A stretch of 64,000 bases of DNA. It comes from Bauldia sp. (lineage in GTDB: Bacteria > Pseudomonadota > Alphaproteobacteria > Rhizobiales > Kaistiaceae). Positions 36,673-46,373 of this stretch are shown here, in pieces. The stretch spans positions 248,001 to 312,000 of the forward strand of contig JAHCJY010000004.1 in NCBI GenBank assembly GCA_026126065.1, read 5' to 3'. The notes under the pieces were generated by a model. That model was not told the origin of the DNA, did no database searches, and worked only from the letters and a program-made list of their open reading frames with translations. Both the position numbers and the translations under genes were made by a program. Each line of letters begins with the position of its first letter. Within the stretch, counting starts at the first letter, position 1.

Positions 36673-37851
36673 TTGGAGCGGACGCCGGCCGTCGCAATCG
36701 CCGGGGCCGGGATCGGAGGGCTGACGGCCGCCCTCCTGCTTGCCCGCGCCGGGTTCCAGGTCGATCTCTTCGAACGCCAGCCGGCACTGACCGAGGCGGG
36801 AGCCGGTATCCAGCTCACGCCGAACGCGGCGCGTGTCCTCGACAGCCTTGGCCTTGGCAAGGCGATCGCCGCCCGCGCATCGACGCCCCGCGCTCTCATC
36901 GTCCGCAGCGGACGCTCGGGCCGGCGCATCGCGACGATGCCGCTCGGCGAGAACTTCGAGCGCGGCTTCGGCCTCCCTTATCGCACCATCCACCGCGCCG
37001 ACCTCCAGCGCATCCTCGCGGAGGCCGCCGTCGCCGAGGCCGCGATCGACCTTCATCTCGGCGCGACCATCGCGGGCTTTGCCAGCCACGAGCGCGGCCT
37101 GACGGCGATCGTCGAGACCGGCGGCCGCGACCGCGAGATCGGACCGGACGCACTCATCGGCGCCGACGGCGTGGGCTCCGATCTCCGTGCGCTCATCCCC
37201 GGCGCTGCGGAGCGGCGGCCATCGCTCCGGACGGCATGGCGGACGCTCATCCCTGCGACGGACCTGCCTTCCGGTGTCCCGCTCGACATCGTCGGGCTGT
37301 GGCTGGGGTCGGCCGGTCATGTCGTCCACTATCCGATCCGCTCCGGCGAAACGCTCAACGTCGTGGCGGTGATCCGGGACGAGCCGAAGCCCGGCAGGTC
37401 GGACGCAGACGTCCTCTGGCGCAGGATCGGCCACTGGGCGAAGCCGATCCTGGCCCTGCTCGCGGCAGCGACGGACTGGCAGGCCTGGCCGATCTCGACC
37501 GTGGATCCCCGTGGGCCGTGGACCGACGGCCGATTTGCGCTCCTCGGCGACGCGGCGCATGCGATGTCGCCCTTCATCGCCCAGGGCGGCGCGATGGCGA
37601 TAGAGGATGCGGCCGTACTGGCGCGCCGCCTCGCCGCTCAGCGACACGATCCGGCGGCCGCGCTGGCCGCGTACGAGGCCGAACGGCGGCCCCGCGTCCG
37701 GCGGGTATGGCGGACCGCCGAGACGACCGCCGACCTCTATCACATGGGGCTTCTGACCGGTGCGGTCCGCAACGCGGGAATGCGCTTCCTCGGGGGGCGG
37801 GCGCTGCTCAACCGGTACGGCTGGATCTATCGCTGGACGCCCGGTGGCTAG
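36673..37851 (+). CDS. FAD-dependent monooxygenase
   Basis: A 392-residue flavoprotein hydroxylase of the salicylate hydroxylase / UbiH class. Residues 8-16 (AIAGAGIGG) bind the FAD adenosine. The DG motif is in LIGADGVGSDLR, and the GD motif in FALLGDAAHAMSPFIAQGG near residues 290-310. The start is a TTG 18 bases after the zinc-finger gene. Substrate unknown; aromatic acids are typical. Confidence 0.9.
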   Translation: MERTPAVAIAGAGIGGLTAALLLARAGFQVDLFERQPALTEAGAGIQLTPNAARVLDSLGLGKAIAARASTPRALIVRSGRSGRRIATMPLGENFERGFGLPYRTIHRADLQRILAEAAVAEAAIDLHLGATIAGFASHERGLTAIVETGGRDREIGPDALIGADGVGSDLRALIPGAAERRPSLRTAWRTLIPATDLPSGVPLDIVGLWLGSAGHVVHYPIRSGETLNVVAVIRDEPKPGRSDADVLWRRIGHWAKPILALLAAATDWQAWPISTVDPRGPWTDGRFALLGDAAHAMSPFIAQGGAMAIEDAAVLARRLAAQRHDPAAALAAYEAERRPRVRRVWRTAETTADLYHMGLLTGAVRNAGMRFLGGRALLNRYGWIYRWTPGG

Positions 37852-37918
37852 TCATGCCCTGCCGGGCCCCGCCGTTGCAGGCGAGGCCCCGATTTGTCCG
37901 CGAAGCGTCAAACCTGCT

Positions 37919-38668
37919 CTAGCGCACGAGCTCCGGACGCGTCGTGGCGACGGTGATCGGCGGGTCGCGCCAGTACTCGTTGAAGTACGTGTAGGTGTTC
38001 TCGACCTTCGGGATATCGTTGATGACGATGTAGGGCTGGTTGGGGTGCAGCAGGAGGTAATCCTGATGGTACCCCTCCGCCGGGTAGAAGGCGGGCAGCG
38101 GATCGAGCCGGGTGACGATCGGGGCGGAGTAGATGCCCGCCGCACTCAGCTGGGCGATATAGCGTGCCGCCACTTCCGCCTGCTCGTCCGTGGTCGTGTA
38201 GATGTGCGAGCGGTATTGCGGACCCCAGTCCGGACCCTGGCGATCGAGCTGCGTGGGGTCGTGGACGACCGAGAAGAAGATGCGGAGAATCTCGCCGGCC
38301 GAGATGATTTCCGGGTTGTAGACGATCTCGACGGCTTCGGCGTGTCCGGTCGTTCCCGTCCCGGTCTGCGCGTAGGTCGCGGTGTTCGCCGCGCCGCCGG
38401 CATAGCCGGAAACGGCGCTCTCGACCCCGTTGATGCGCTGGTATACGGCCTGAACGCCCCAGAAACAGCCGCCGGCCAGAACGATCGTCTCCTGCGTGCT
38501 GGTCACTGCGGGGTCGTAGGCCGCGCGCGGCGCGGGAAAGTAGTCGCCCTCGGCCATGGCGGGCGCAGATCGAAGGGCCATGAAGCCCGCGGCGAGCGCG
38601 AGCGTGAGAAGGACGGCGCCTCCGGCCTTCCGGACGATGCCCGTCGTCGATACTGTGGTTGATGTCAT
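37919..38668 (-). CDS. msrA: peptide-methionine (S)-S-oxide reductase, exported
   Basis: A 249-residue MsrA. The catalytic GCFWG lies at residues 67-71 (Cys68), after a signal peptide or anchor (GAVLLTLALAAGFMALRSAPAMA). GHAEAVEIVYNPEIISAGEIL and DPTQLDRQGPDWGPQYRS are family blocks. It repairs oxidised methionine. The N-terminal extension makes it periplasmic, unlike the usual cytoplasmic form, so it may protect envelope proteins. No second resolving Cys pair is obvious at the C-terminus. Confidence 0.94.
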   Translation of the reverse strand: MTSTTVSTTGIVRKAGGAVLLTLALAAGFMALRSAPAMAEGDYFPAPRAAYDPAVTSTQETIVLAGGCFWGVQAVYQRINGVESAVSGYAGGAANTATYAQTGTGTTGHAEAVEIVYNPEIISAGEILRIFFSVVHDPTQLDRQGPDWGPQYRSHIYTTTDEQAEVAARYIAQLSAAGIYSAPIVTRLDPLPAFYPAEGYHQDYLLLHPNQPYIVINDIPKVENTYTYFNEYWRDPPITVATTRPELVR

Positions 38669-38817
38669 TCGACTGTCTCCTCCGGCGTCCGTGCCGGACC
38701 TGCGCCAGACGAAAGCGTGGCGTTTCGCATCCTATGTACGGAGCGGACGGGCCCGACGTTACTTCACAAGCGCGGGATCGTGTACGGGCGCCGACACGAC
38801 CCCGTGACGGCGGGCCT

Positions 38818-39612
38818 TCAGCCCATCAGGAGGGCGTCGTCGTCGATGACCTGGCCGCGGACGTTGTGGAACCTGGCGACGAGGTCGTCCACCGTCAGCT
38901 TCGACCGTTCCTCGCCCCGGACGTCGAGGAGCACCCTCCCCTCGTGGAGCATGACCGTGCGCGTGCCGACCTGGAGCGCCTGGCTCATCGAGTGGGTCAC
39001 CATCAACGTCGTGAGCTTGCTCTCTGCGACCACCTGGTTGGTGACGCCGATGACGAAGGCGGCCATGCCAGGATCGAGCGCGGCGGTGTGCTCGTCGAGG
39101 AGGAGCACGCTCGACGGTGCAAGCGAGGCCATCACGAGCGAAACGGCCTGTCGCTGCCCGCCCGAGAGGAGGCCCATGCGATCCTTGAGCCGGTTCTCGA
39201 GCCCGAGGCGCAGTTCGGCGATGCGGTCGCGGAAGGACGCGCGGCGGGCGTGGGTGATGGCGTGGCGGAGTGTGCGCCGCTGTCCGCGCGAGGCGGCGAG
39301 CGCCAGGTTCTCCTCGATCGTGAGGCCGGCGCAGCTGCCGGCGAGCGGATCCTGAAAGACGCGCGAGACGAGTTTCGCCCGCTTCGCGGTCGGCCAGCGG
39401 GAGACGTCGATGTCGTCGATCTCGATCTTGCCGGCCGTGGGCAGGACATCGCCGGCGATCGCCGAAAGGAGCGTGGACTTGCCGGCTCCGTTCGAGCCGA
39501 TGACGCAGACGAACTCGCCCTTCTCGAGCGTGAGATCGACGCCCTGCAGCGCCCGCTTCTCGAGGGGGGTGCCACGGTTGAACGTGACTTCGAGGCCCGA
39601 CACCCTGATCAT
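38818..39612 (-). CDS. ABC transporter ATP-binding protein (COG1101 type)
   Basis: A 264-residue ATPase. Walker A is GSNGAGKST, the signature segment is LLSGGQRQAVSL, and Walker B is VLLLDEHTAALDP. It belongs to the COG1101/4120/2984 uncharacterised importer family related to the streptococcal tryptophan transporter TrpXYZ. It overlaps the permease gene by four bases and is the last gene of the three-gene operon. Confidence 0.93.
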   Translation of the reverse strand: MIRVSGLEVTFNRGTPLEKRALQGVDLTLEKGEFVCVIGSNGAGKSTLLSAIAGDVLPTAGKIEIDDIDVSRWPTAKRAKLVSRVFQDPLAGSCAGLTIEENLALAASRGQRRTLRHAITHARRASFRDRIAELRLGLENRLKDRMGLLSGGQRQAVSLVMASLAPSSVLLLDEHTAALDPGMAAFVIGVTNQVVAESKLTTLMVTHSMSQALQVGTRTVMLHEGRVLLDVRGEERSKLTVDDLVARFHNVRGQVIDDDALLMG

Positions 39613-40643
39613 CGGATGCTGCCCTTTCCCGCGCCGAGGCGCGGCAGGATGAGGGCCAGCGCAATGATCGTCGCGGCGATCAGATTGAGATCGGACGGCC
39701 GGAAATCAAGGCAGAAACCAAGACAGATCTGATCCTTGGTCAGCGCCCACTGGTAGACGAGCCGGTAGATGATCGAACCGAGGACGCAGCCGGCGAGTGC
39801 AATCCAGATGCCGCGGAAGCGGAGCAGCGACTCGCCGATTATGACGGAGGCGAGCCCGATCACGATCGTCCCGGCGCCTACCGTGACGTCTGCGAAGAGC
39901 TGTGTCTGAGCGAACAGCGAGCCGCCCAGCGCCACCAGGCCATTCGAAAGCGCCATCCCGAAATAGGTGCTGGCGCTGGTGGAAATGCCCTGGGCGCGCG
40001 CCATGCGCGGGTTGGCGCCGGCAGCACGAAGTGCGAGGCCGAAGCTGCTCGTCAGGAGCCAGGAAAGTGCTGCACCCGTCACGAGAAGCAGGACGGCAAT
40101 GAAGATGACCCGCGTCTGCGCCGCCGTGATCCCGAGGTCGAGCGAGGTCAGCGGGGTGAGAATCGTCTCCTGGCGGGCCAGCGACAGGTTGGAGGACCCC
40201 ATCACCCGGATGTTGATCGAGAACAGCGCGAACATCGTCAGGATGGACGCGAGCAGGTGGAGAATGTGGAACCGGACGCTGAGGAACGCAGTCACAAGTC
40301 CGGCGGCGCCGCCGGCGAATATGGAGACGACCAGCGCGATCCACGGATTGACGCCGGAGACGATCAGCGCTGCCGTCACGGCGGCGCCGAGCGGGAAAGA
40401 GCCATCGACCGTCAGGTCAGGGAAGTCGAGAACGCGGAACGAAAGGTAAACGCCGAGGGCTACGAAGCCGTAGATGAGGCCCAGCTGGATCGCCGTCCAG
40501 AAGGCGAACTCGTTCAGGATCGGCCAGATGCGACCGAAGAACCCTTCTCCCGGCGCAGGGGCGCTCGATCCGTAGATGACGGCTATGACCACCGCGATGA
40601 CGACAGCGCCAATCGCGATGCGCCGGAAGGAACTCCCTCGCAC
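39609..40643 (-). CDS. ABC transporter permease (COG4120 type)
   Basis: A 344-residue protein with about eight transmembrane helices, including AVVIAVVIAVIYG, LGLIYGFVALGVYLSF, IALVVSIFAGGAAGLV, ALLLVTGAALSWLLTSSF and IIGLASVIIGESLL. The FRVLDFPDLTVDGSFPLGAAV segment is conserved in this family and in branched-chain amino acid permeases. Start chosen at a frame-limiting GTG/ATG region (MRGSSFRRI). Confidence 0.92.
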   Translation of the reverse strand: MRGSSFRRIAIGAVVIAVVIAVIYGSSAPAPGEGFFGRIWPILNEFAFWTAIQLGLIYGFVALGVYLSFRVLDFPDLTVDGSFPLGAAVTAALIVSGVNPWIALVVSIFAGGAAGLVTAFLSVRFHILHLLASILTMFALFSINIRVMGSSNLSLARQETILTPLTSLDLGITAAQTRVIFIAVLLLVTGAALSWLLTSSFGLALRAAGANPRMARAQGISTSASTYFGMALSNGLVALGGSLFAQTQLFADVTVGAGTIVIGLASVIIGESLLRFRGIWIALAGCVLGSIIYRLVYQWALTKDQICLGFCLDFRPSDLNLIAATIIALALILPRLGAGKGSIR

Positions 40644-40683
40644 CAGGCACCCCCCTTTTGGCGCCAGGAGGCGCCGAAAGCGA

Positions 40684-40711
40684 GCGCCCGCCGCTTGGCA
40701 GCGGCGGGCGC
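40684..40711 (-). other. hairpin between the solute-binding and permease genes
   Basis: GCGCCCGCCGC-TTGGCA-GCGGCGGGCGC is a perfect 11-bp stem with a 6-base loop in the 86-base gap after the binding-protein gene. No U-tract follows. Such stems often stabilise the upstream mRNA and lower expression of the transporter genes behind it. Confidence 0.6.
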
Positions 40712-40729
40712 GCTACTCCTTACCCCGAT

Positions 40730-41689
40730 CTAGGCGGCGGGAACGACCTCGCCTGCGCGGTCGAGGACCGCCTGCGGGATCGTGATGCCCATGCGCTCGG
40801 CGGCCGCCGGGTTCACGGCAATCACGCCCCCGGTCGCGTATTCGACGGCGATGTCGCCGGGGTTCTCGCCGCGGAGAATGCGCGCCACGATGCGGCCGGC
40901 CTGCTTGCCGTGCTCGTAGTAGTCGAAGCCGATCGAGGCGACGGTGCCCTCGCGAACGCTGTCATTGTCACCGGAGAAGAGCGGGATCTTCGCCTCTTCG
41001 GCTACGCCGATGACCGCGTCGAGAGCACTGACGACGGTGTTGTCGGTCGGGACGTAGATTGCGTCGACACGGCCGACCAGCGAGGCCGCGGCAGCCTGCA
41101 CCGCGCCGCTGTTGGCAGCCGTCGCTTCCACCACCGTGACGCCGGCCTCGGATGCGGCAGCCTTGAGGAGGTTGACGAGGACGACGGCGTTGGCCTCAGC
41201 CGGGTTGTAGATCACGCCGATGGCGTCCATGTCGGGGACGATCTCCATCGCCAGTGCGAACTGGTCGGCGACCGGTGTCAGGTCGGACACGCCAGTCACG
41301 TTGCCACCCGGGTGCGCGACGTCGGTGATGAGGCCCGCATCGAGCGGATCGGTGACGGCGGCGAACACGACCGGGATGGTGGTGGTGGCAGCGACCGCGG
41401 CCTGGGCCGACGGCGTTGCGATCGGGACGATGACGTTGACGTTCTCGCCGACGAACTGGGCCGCGATCTGCGCCGCAATGCTCGGCTGGCCTTGTGCCGA
41501 CTCGTAGAGGAAGCGGATTTCCTGGCCGTTGCGGAAGCCTTCTTCCTCGAGCGCCGCAAGGACGCCGTCACGGACGGCGTCGAGCGCGGGATGCTCGACG
41601 ATGGCCGTCGTCCCGACGGTGATGTTCTGCGCCATGGCAGGGACCGCCAGGACGGCGGCTCCGAGCAGCGCATAGGCTAGTTTACGCAT
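40730..41689 (-). CDS. ABC transporter substrate-binding protein (COG2984 type)
   Basis: A 319-residue periplasmic binding protein with a signal peptide (MRKLAYALLGAAVLAVPAMA). Family blocks include IVEHPALDAVRDGVLAALEE, ITDVAHPGGNVTGVSDL, and a C-terminal VNPAAAERMGITIP. The family is related to TrpX-type tryptophan-binding proteins, but the ligand here is not known. First gene of the importer operon. Confidence 0.93.
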   Translation of the reverse strand: MRKLAYALLGAAVLAVPAMAQNITVGTTAIVEHPALDAVRDGVLAALEEEGFRNGQEIRFLYESAQGQPSIAAQIAAQFVGENVNVIVPIATPSAQAAVAATTTIPVVFAAVTDPLDAGLITDVAHPGGNVTGVSDLTPVADQFALAMEIVPDMDAIGVIYNPAEANAVVLVNLLKAAASEAGVTVVEATAANSGAVQAAAASLVGRVDAIYVPTDNTVVSALDAVIGVAEEAKIPLFSGDNDSVREGTVASIGFDYYEHGKQAGRIVARILRGENPGDIAVEYATGGVIAVNPAAAERMGITIPQAVLDRAGEVVPAA

Positions 41690-41782
41690 GCAACTCTCCC
41701 CTTCGAGTGCCCCGGCACGGTGCCGGTGTTGGGAGGGACACCACGATTTTTCCGGTTTGCTGTCAACGACTGGCGCAAAGCA

Positions 41783-41812
41783 GAACGCGCGGCCCGTGGG
41801 GACCGCGCGTTC
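41783..41812 (-). terminator. probable terminator of the FecR-domain gene
   Basis: GAACGCGCGG-(10 bases)-CCGCGCGTTC, a perfect 10-bp stem, followed on the - strand by TGCTTTGC. It lies 22 bases past the stop of the FecR-domain gene and ahead of the importer operon. Confidence 0.55.
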
Positions 41813-41834
41813 CTGTATTCCATCAGCGGGATGG

Positions 41835-42572
41835 CTAGGCCGGGCTGATCGGTCTTGGACGGGTGAGTTCGCGGGCCGCGTCGCGAATCTCGTCGACGCA
41901 GCGGTCGGCGGTGGTCAACTGGAACGCAGCGAGGAAGCCGGCCTGGTCGAAGACCATCGGGAAGGCGCCGAGGATGTCGAGGAGATCGGTCGCTCCTTCG
42001 ATGACTGCCGCAAGGTCCGTCCGCGCCATCTCTCCGGCCTGGCACTCGTCGGAGATGGTCACGCATGGTCCCTCGGTGGGGCACAGGATCACCGAGCCCT
42101 CGAACAGGAAGACCTGCAGCGCCCCGGTCAGCCAATCGATAATGAAGTCGAACTCGGTACCGCGGACCGTGATGGCGCCGGTCGGCGTGTTGATCCGGTA
42201 CGCGTCGCTTGGGCCGTTGCCGGTGATGAAGCGGAACGAACCGCCGAGCGCGTTGACGGTGAACTCGCCAAGGGTGGTCGGGTTCTGCATCAGGTAGGTT
42301 TCGATGATGAGAGCCGAGTTCGGGCCGATGACCATTCTGGTCTGGTCGGCGAAGATGATCTGAACCTCGCCATTGATGTCCGTCTCGATCCGCTGGCCGA
42401 CGAAGAGTTCCGCGCCGGTGAGGATGGTGACTGCCGCGCCGCCGAGTTCACTCCGCGTTGCCGGAATGACCTGAACGGCCGTTGCGATGGGCGCCTGGGC
42501 TGCTGCAAGGCCCGGCGCCAGGAGGCCGGCAAGGCCGACCACGAACGCAGCTGCGAAACGCTTCCCGATCAT
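41835..42572 (-). CDS. exported FecR-domain protein
   Basis: A 245-residue protein with a signal peptide (MIGKRFAAAFVVGLAGLLAPGLAAAQ). The FecR domain covers about residues 40-150: VGQRIETDINGEVQIIFADQT, ALGGSFRFITGN, YRINTPTGAITVRGTEFDF, and FEGSVILC with a cysteine. It has no N-terminal cytoplasmic anti-sigma segment, so it is a stand-alone periplasmic FecR-like protein of unknown role. Start chosen at ATG 42572; the long frame upstream runs into the intergenic region. Confidence 0.85.
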   Translation of the reverse strand: MIGKRFAAAFVVGLAGLLAPGLAAAQAPIATAVQVIPATRSELGGAAVTILTGAELFVGQRIETDINGEVQIIFADQTRMVIGPNSALIIETYLMQNPTTLGEFTVNALGGSFRFITGNGPSDAYRINTPTGAITVRGTEFDFIIDWLTGALQVFLFEGSVILCPTEGPCVTISDECQAGEMARTDLAAVIEGATDLLDILGAFPMVFDQAGFLAAFQLTTADRCVDEIRDAARELTRPRPISPA

Positions 42573-42826
42573 CTGCTGCCCCCAATGCCCTACGGCACAT
42601 TTGCCGCGCCGACCCCGACGATCGGTTACCAATCTCGACGCAGGCAACAACGGGGCGGAACCAGTGGCGGCCCATCCCTCGAAGTGCATGCATATCACGG
42701 ATTCACGGTGAATACTGCACGTTCTGACGGCAGTCCATCCTGGATCCTGTGTAACCGGTGCGCCGAAGGTGCGGCTCGCAAGACGCAGTGATATGCACTA
42801 CCTTTCGGGAAACGGACCGGCTGGCG

Positions 42827-43660
42827 ATGATCACCTATGTCGATGCCGCGACGGCGCCCCAGCGCAACAGCGGCCAGATCAAGCTCTACAATGCGGACGA
42901 CTTCGCAGGCATGCGGAAGGCCGGCGCGCTGACCGCAGAATGCCTCGATGCCGTGACCGCGATCATCCGGCCGGGCCTGCCGACCGACGAGATCGATCGC
43001 TTCGTCTACGAGTTCGCCATGGACCACCGGGCGATCCCGGCGACGCTCGGCTACCGCGGCTACTGGAAATCGACCTGCACGTCCGTCAACCACGTGGTCT
43101 GCCACGGCATCCCCGGTGACAAGCCGCTGCGCGACGGCGACATCGTCAACATCGACGTGACACTGCTGGTCGATGGCTGGCACGGGGATTCGAGCCGGAT
43201 GTACGGCGTGGGCGAGGTGAAGCGCGCGGCCCAGCGCCTCGTCGACGTCACCTACGAGGCGATGATGCGCGGGATTGCGGAGATCAGGCCGGGCGCCACG
43301 ACCGGCGACATCGGCTACGCCATCCAGACCTACGCCGAGGCACAGCGCTGCAGCGTGGTGCGCGACTTCTGTGGCCACGGTGTCGGCCGCCTCTTCCACG
43401 ACACACCGAACATCCTCCACTATGGCAGCCGCGGCGAAGGCGTGGTCCTGAAGCCGGGCATGATCTTCACGGTCGAGCCGATGATCAATCTCGGCCGGCC
43501 GCACGTGAAGGTGCTGGCCGACGGCTGGACGGCAGTGACACGCGACCGCTCCCTCTCGGCCCAGTTCGAGCATTCGGTCGGCGTCACCGAGACCGGCTTC
43601 GAGATCTTTACCCGCTCTCATGCCGGCTACCACAAACCGCCCTACGCCGCCGCGGCATGA
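42827..43660 (+). CDS. map: methionine aminopeptidase, type I
   Basis: A 277-residue enzyme that removes the initiator Met. Metal ligands include Asp110 and Asp121 in [23 protein letters not shown], the His in [19 protein letters not shown], and Glu in [23 protein letters not shown] (with His93) closes the site. It overlaps radC by ATGA, so the two are co-transcribed. Start chosen at [10 protein letters not shown]; a longer frame exists. Confidence 0.96.
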   Translation: MITYVDAATAPQRNSGQIKLYNADDFAGMRKAGALTAECLDAVTAIIRPGLPTDEIDRFVYEFAMDHRAIPATLGYRGYWKSTCTSVNHVVCHGIPGDKPLRDGDIVNIDVTLLVDGWHGDSSRMYGVGEVKRAAQRLVDVTYEAMMRGIAEIRPGATTGDIGYAIQTYAEAQRCSVVRDFCGHGVGRLFHDTPNILHYGSRGEGVVLKPGMIFTVEPMINLGRPHVKVLADGWTAVTRDRSLSAQFEHSVGVTETGFEIFTRSHAGYHKPPYAAAA

Positions 43661-44361
43661 GCGAGGACGACGCCGGCGAGCCGGCGCCGAAGCCCCATTT
43701 CCATGGCCATCGCGACCGGCTGAGAACGCGTCTGCGCGAACATGGCGCGGAGGCGCTGCAGGACTACGAGGTCCTGGAGCTTCTGCTGTTCCAGCTGCTG
43801 CCAAGGCGGGACACCAAGCCCATCGCCAAGGACCTGCTCGCCCGGTTCGGCTCGGTCTCCGAAGTGCTGGCCGCGCCCCGGCGCATGCTGCTCGAAGTGG
43901 CCGGCGTGGGCGAGACGGTTGCCGATGGTCTCAAGCTCGGCCAGGCGATCGCGCTCCGGTTCGCCCGCGATGGCGTGCGCGGCCGCGACACGCTCGGGTC
44001 GTGGCAGGCCGTGCTCGACTACTGCCGGACGGCGATGGCGTTCGAGGAGCGCGAGCAGTTCCGCATCCTCTTCCTCGACAAGAAGAACCAGCTCATCGCC
44101 GACGAGAAGCAGCAGACCGGCACGGTCGACCACACGCCGGTCTATCCCCGCGAAGTCGTGCGGCGCGCGCTCGAACTCTCGGCCACAGCGCTCGTCCTCT
44201 GCCACAACCACCCGTCAGGGGACCCGACGCCGTCGCAGGCCGACATCGCGATGACCCGCACGATCGTCGATGTGGCGAAGCCGCTCGGCATCGTGGTCCA
44301 CGACCACATCATCCTCGCCCGCGACGGCCATGCGAGCTTCCGGGCGCTGAAGCTGATCTGA
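43657..44361 (+). CDS. radC: RadC/JAB-family protein
   Basis: A 234-residue protein of the RadC family. An N-terminal HhH-like segment ([19 protein letters not shown]) precedes the JAMM metalloprotease-like domain: [16 protein letters not shown] and [16 protein letters not shown] with the His-x-His and Asp ligands (His183, His185, Asp196). The original DNA-repair role of RadC is disputed. It starts inside the map stop codon. Confidence 0.94.
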   Translation: MSEDDAGEPAPKPHFHGHRDRLRTRLREHGAEALQDYEVLELLLFQLLPRRDTKPIAKDLLARFGSVSEVLAAPRRMLLEVAGVGETVADGLKLGQAIALRFARDGVRGRDTLGSWQAVLDYCRTAMAFEEREQFRILFLDKKNQLIADEKQQTGTVDHTPVYPREVVRRALELSATALVLCHNHPSGDPTPSQADIAMTRTIVDVAKPLGIVVHDHIILARDGHASFRALKLI

Positions 44362-44363
44362 CT

Positions 44364-44405
44364 CCCCGGAACGCGACCGGGGACGAAGGTTGCCCCCTCG
44401 TCCCC
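44364..44405 (+). terminator. alternative hairpins after radC
   Basis: CCCCGG-AACGCGA-CCGGGG (44364-44382) and GGGGACGA-(11 bases)-TCGTCCCC (44379-44405) share the same GGGG run and cannot both form. No U-tract follows, so termination would be weak. It lies between radC and the convergent PQQ dehydrogenase gene. Confidence 0.35.
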
Positions 44406-44456
44406 GGCAGGTATCCAGAGAATGGCGGGACCGCCTGAAGGCGATCCCGGATTTCG

Positions 44457-46373
44457 CTAGTTCGCGGCGACCGTATCAGGCAGGCCGAAGACGTAGAGCG
44501 TCGAGCCCGACCGGCGATAGCGGTTGGCGTTGTCCGGCGCGGCATCGAAGGCAACCGCGCCATTGGCGGCGGCGGAGGACGCGATGATGGCGATGTACTG
44601 CCGGCCATCCGGACCGAGATAGCTGATCGGTGACTGGTTGAACCGCGAGCCGGTGCGGAACTCCCAGACGATGTCGCCGGTCGCGGCGTTGAAGGCACGC
44701 ATCACGCCGGCGTCGACGCCGCCCTGGAACAGGAGATCACCCGCCGCCAGGATCGGCATGTTGTTGGCGACGGTCCAGTCGTGCTGCCAAACCCGCGTAC
44801 TGGTGACGGGGTCATTGGCCTGCAGCATGCCGGGGCTGGTGGTCCGGTTGCCGTTGTCATCGACATTCGGCGTCGGATGGGCGCCGGCGCCGCGGTAGAG
44901 CGTGTAACCCTCCCCCGGAGTGTACTCGCCGGCAAACTTCAGCTGCGCCTGACAGATGTTGGCAACTGCCGTGTAGAGGAGCCCGGTATTGGGGTTCCAG
45001 GCATCGTTCCACCAGTTGCGGGCCTGGTAGCCGGGGCACATATGCACCTCGGTGCCGACATAGTCGGCGACCGTGGTGCCGTCCTCGCGACGGCCCGGAT
45101 CGGCATCGGTATAGCGGCGGCGGTCCTCGACGTCCGTGAACGACCAGCGCTGGATGTCGTAGAGCTTGCGGCCCGTCTCCATGTCGACGCCGAAGTCGAG
45201 GTCGACGTAGCGGAAGTGCCACGGCTCGGTGAGGAGTTCGCCGGTGTTGCGGTCCCACACATAGAAGGTGCCGGAACGCGAGGCCTTGATGGCGGTCTGC
45301 TCCATCACCCCGTTGATCTCGAGATCGACGAGAGGCGTGATCAGCGGCTCGTCAATGTCCCAGTTGTCGGCCGGGGTGATGTTGTAGGCCCAGATGAGTT
45401 CGCCCGTGGTAGCATCGCGCGCCATCTGCGAGGCGCACCAGTTGTTGCGGTAGTCGATGAGACCGCCGCGCTCGTCGAGGTTCACGACGCCCCATTCGCG
45501 CCGATAGTCCGGGTTCCACGGACCGCAATTGCCGGTCGAGTAGTGGAAGAGATTGCTCTCCGGGTCGAAGGTAAGATACCCCCAGACCGTGCCGCCGCCG
45601 CGGCGCCAGCTATCGCCATACCAGGTGACCAGCGATCCCTGCCGGTCGTCGGCGTAGAACGAGTTGAAGCGCGGGCCGATGCCGACTTCGTTGTCGGGGC
45701 CCATCGAATACATCACCCACTGCAGATTGCCGGTGTTGATGTCGAAGGCCTGGACCTTGCCGCGGACGCCGCGCTCGCCGCCGGCATTGCCGCCGATGAG
45801 GAGATCGCCCGCCACGAGCATGACGCCGACCGTCGTTTCACCAATCGACAGGTCCGCGCCGACCGAGCGCCAGAGCGCCTCACCCGTCTCGGCGTCCAGC
45901 GCGAAGAACTGGCCGTCGAGCGTGTTCATGAAGATCTTGCCCTCGGCGTAGTTCAGGCCGCGGGTCTGGGCGCCGCAGCAGCCCTGGCGCGTGGCCTCCT
46001 CGACATTCATGTCGGGGCGGAACTCCCACTTGATGACGCCGTCGGTGGTGAGGTCGAGCGCGTAGACGTAGTTCGGCTTCGGCGAGACGATGTACATCGT
46101 GTCGCCGACCACGAGAGGCGACGCCTCGTGCGAATCGAGGATGCCGACCTGCCACGTCCAGGCGATCTGGAGCTGGTCGACGTTGTCGAGCGTGATCTGG
46201 TCGAGCGGCGAGTAGTTCCAGCCCGCGTAATTCACGCTCGGCATCACGACGTTGCCAGGATCGGCCTGGAGCGCGAGAACGTCGTCATTTGCCAGCGCCG
46301 AACCGGCAAATGCGCTCCCGCCCGCGGCGGCCAGAAGCGAGGCCGACAGTTTCATAGCCCGTCTTGCAGTCAT
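44457..46373 (-). CDS. PQQ-dependent alcohol dehydrogenase, lanthanide-type signature
   Basis: A 638-residue periplasmic quinoprotein with a signal peptide ending ALAND (about residue 29). It has the eight-bladed propeller W-motifs and the vicinal disulfide C132-C133 (RQGCCGAQTRGLNY). The active-site block is TPADNWDIDEPL: Asp339 is the catalytic Asp of methanol dehydrogenase and Asp341, two residues later, is the extra Asp that marks lanthanide-dependent XoxF/ExaF enzymes; calcium enzymes have Ala there. Asn282 in STGNCGPWNPDYR matches the metal-binding Asn. No cytochrome domain. AAGGAAC precedes the ATG. Confidence 0.9.
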   Translation of the reverse strand: MTARRAMKLSASLLAAAGGSAFAGSALANDDVLALQADPGNVVMPSVNYAGWNYSPLDQITLDNVDQLQIAWTWQVGILDSHEASPLVVGDTMYIVSPKPNYVYALDLTTDGVIKWEFRPDMNVEEATRQGCCGAQTRGLNYAEGKIFMNTLDGQFFALDAETGEALWRSVGADLSIGETTVGVMLVAGDLLIGGNAGGERGVRGKVQAFDINTGNLQWVMYSMGPDNEVGIGPRFNSFYADDRQGSLVTWYGDSWRRGGGTVWGYLTFDPESNLFHYSTGNCGPWNPDYRREWGVVNLDERGGLIDYRNNWCASQMARDATTGELIWAYNITPADNWDIDEPLITPLVDLEINGVMEQTAIKASRSGTFYVWDRNTGELLTEPWHFRYVDLDFGVDMETGRKLYDIQRWSFTDVEDRRRYTDADPGRREDGTTVADYVGTEVHMCPGYQARNWWNDAWNPNTGLLYTAVANICQAQLKFAGEYTPGEGYTLYRGAGAHPTPNVDDNGNRTTSPGMLQANDPVTSTRVWQHDWTVANNMPILAAGDLLFQGGVDAGVMRAFNAATGDIVWEFRTGSRFNQSPISYLGPDGRQYIAIIASSAAANGAVAFDAAPDNANRYRRSGSTLYVFGLPDTVAAN

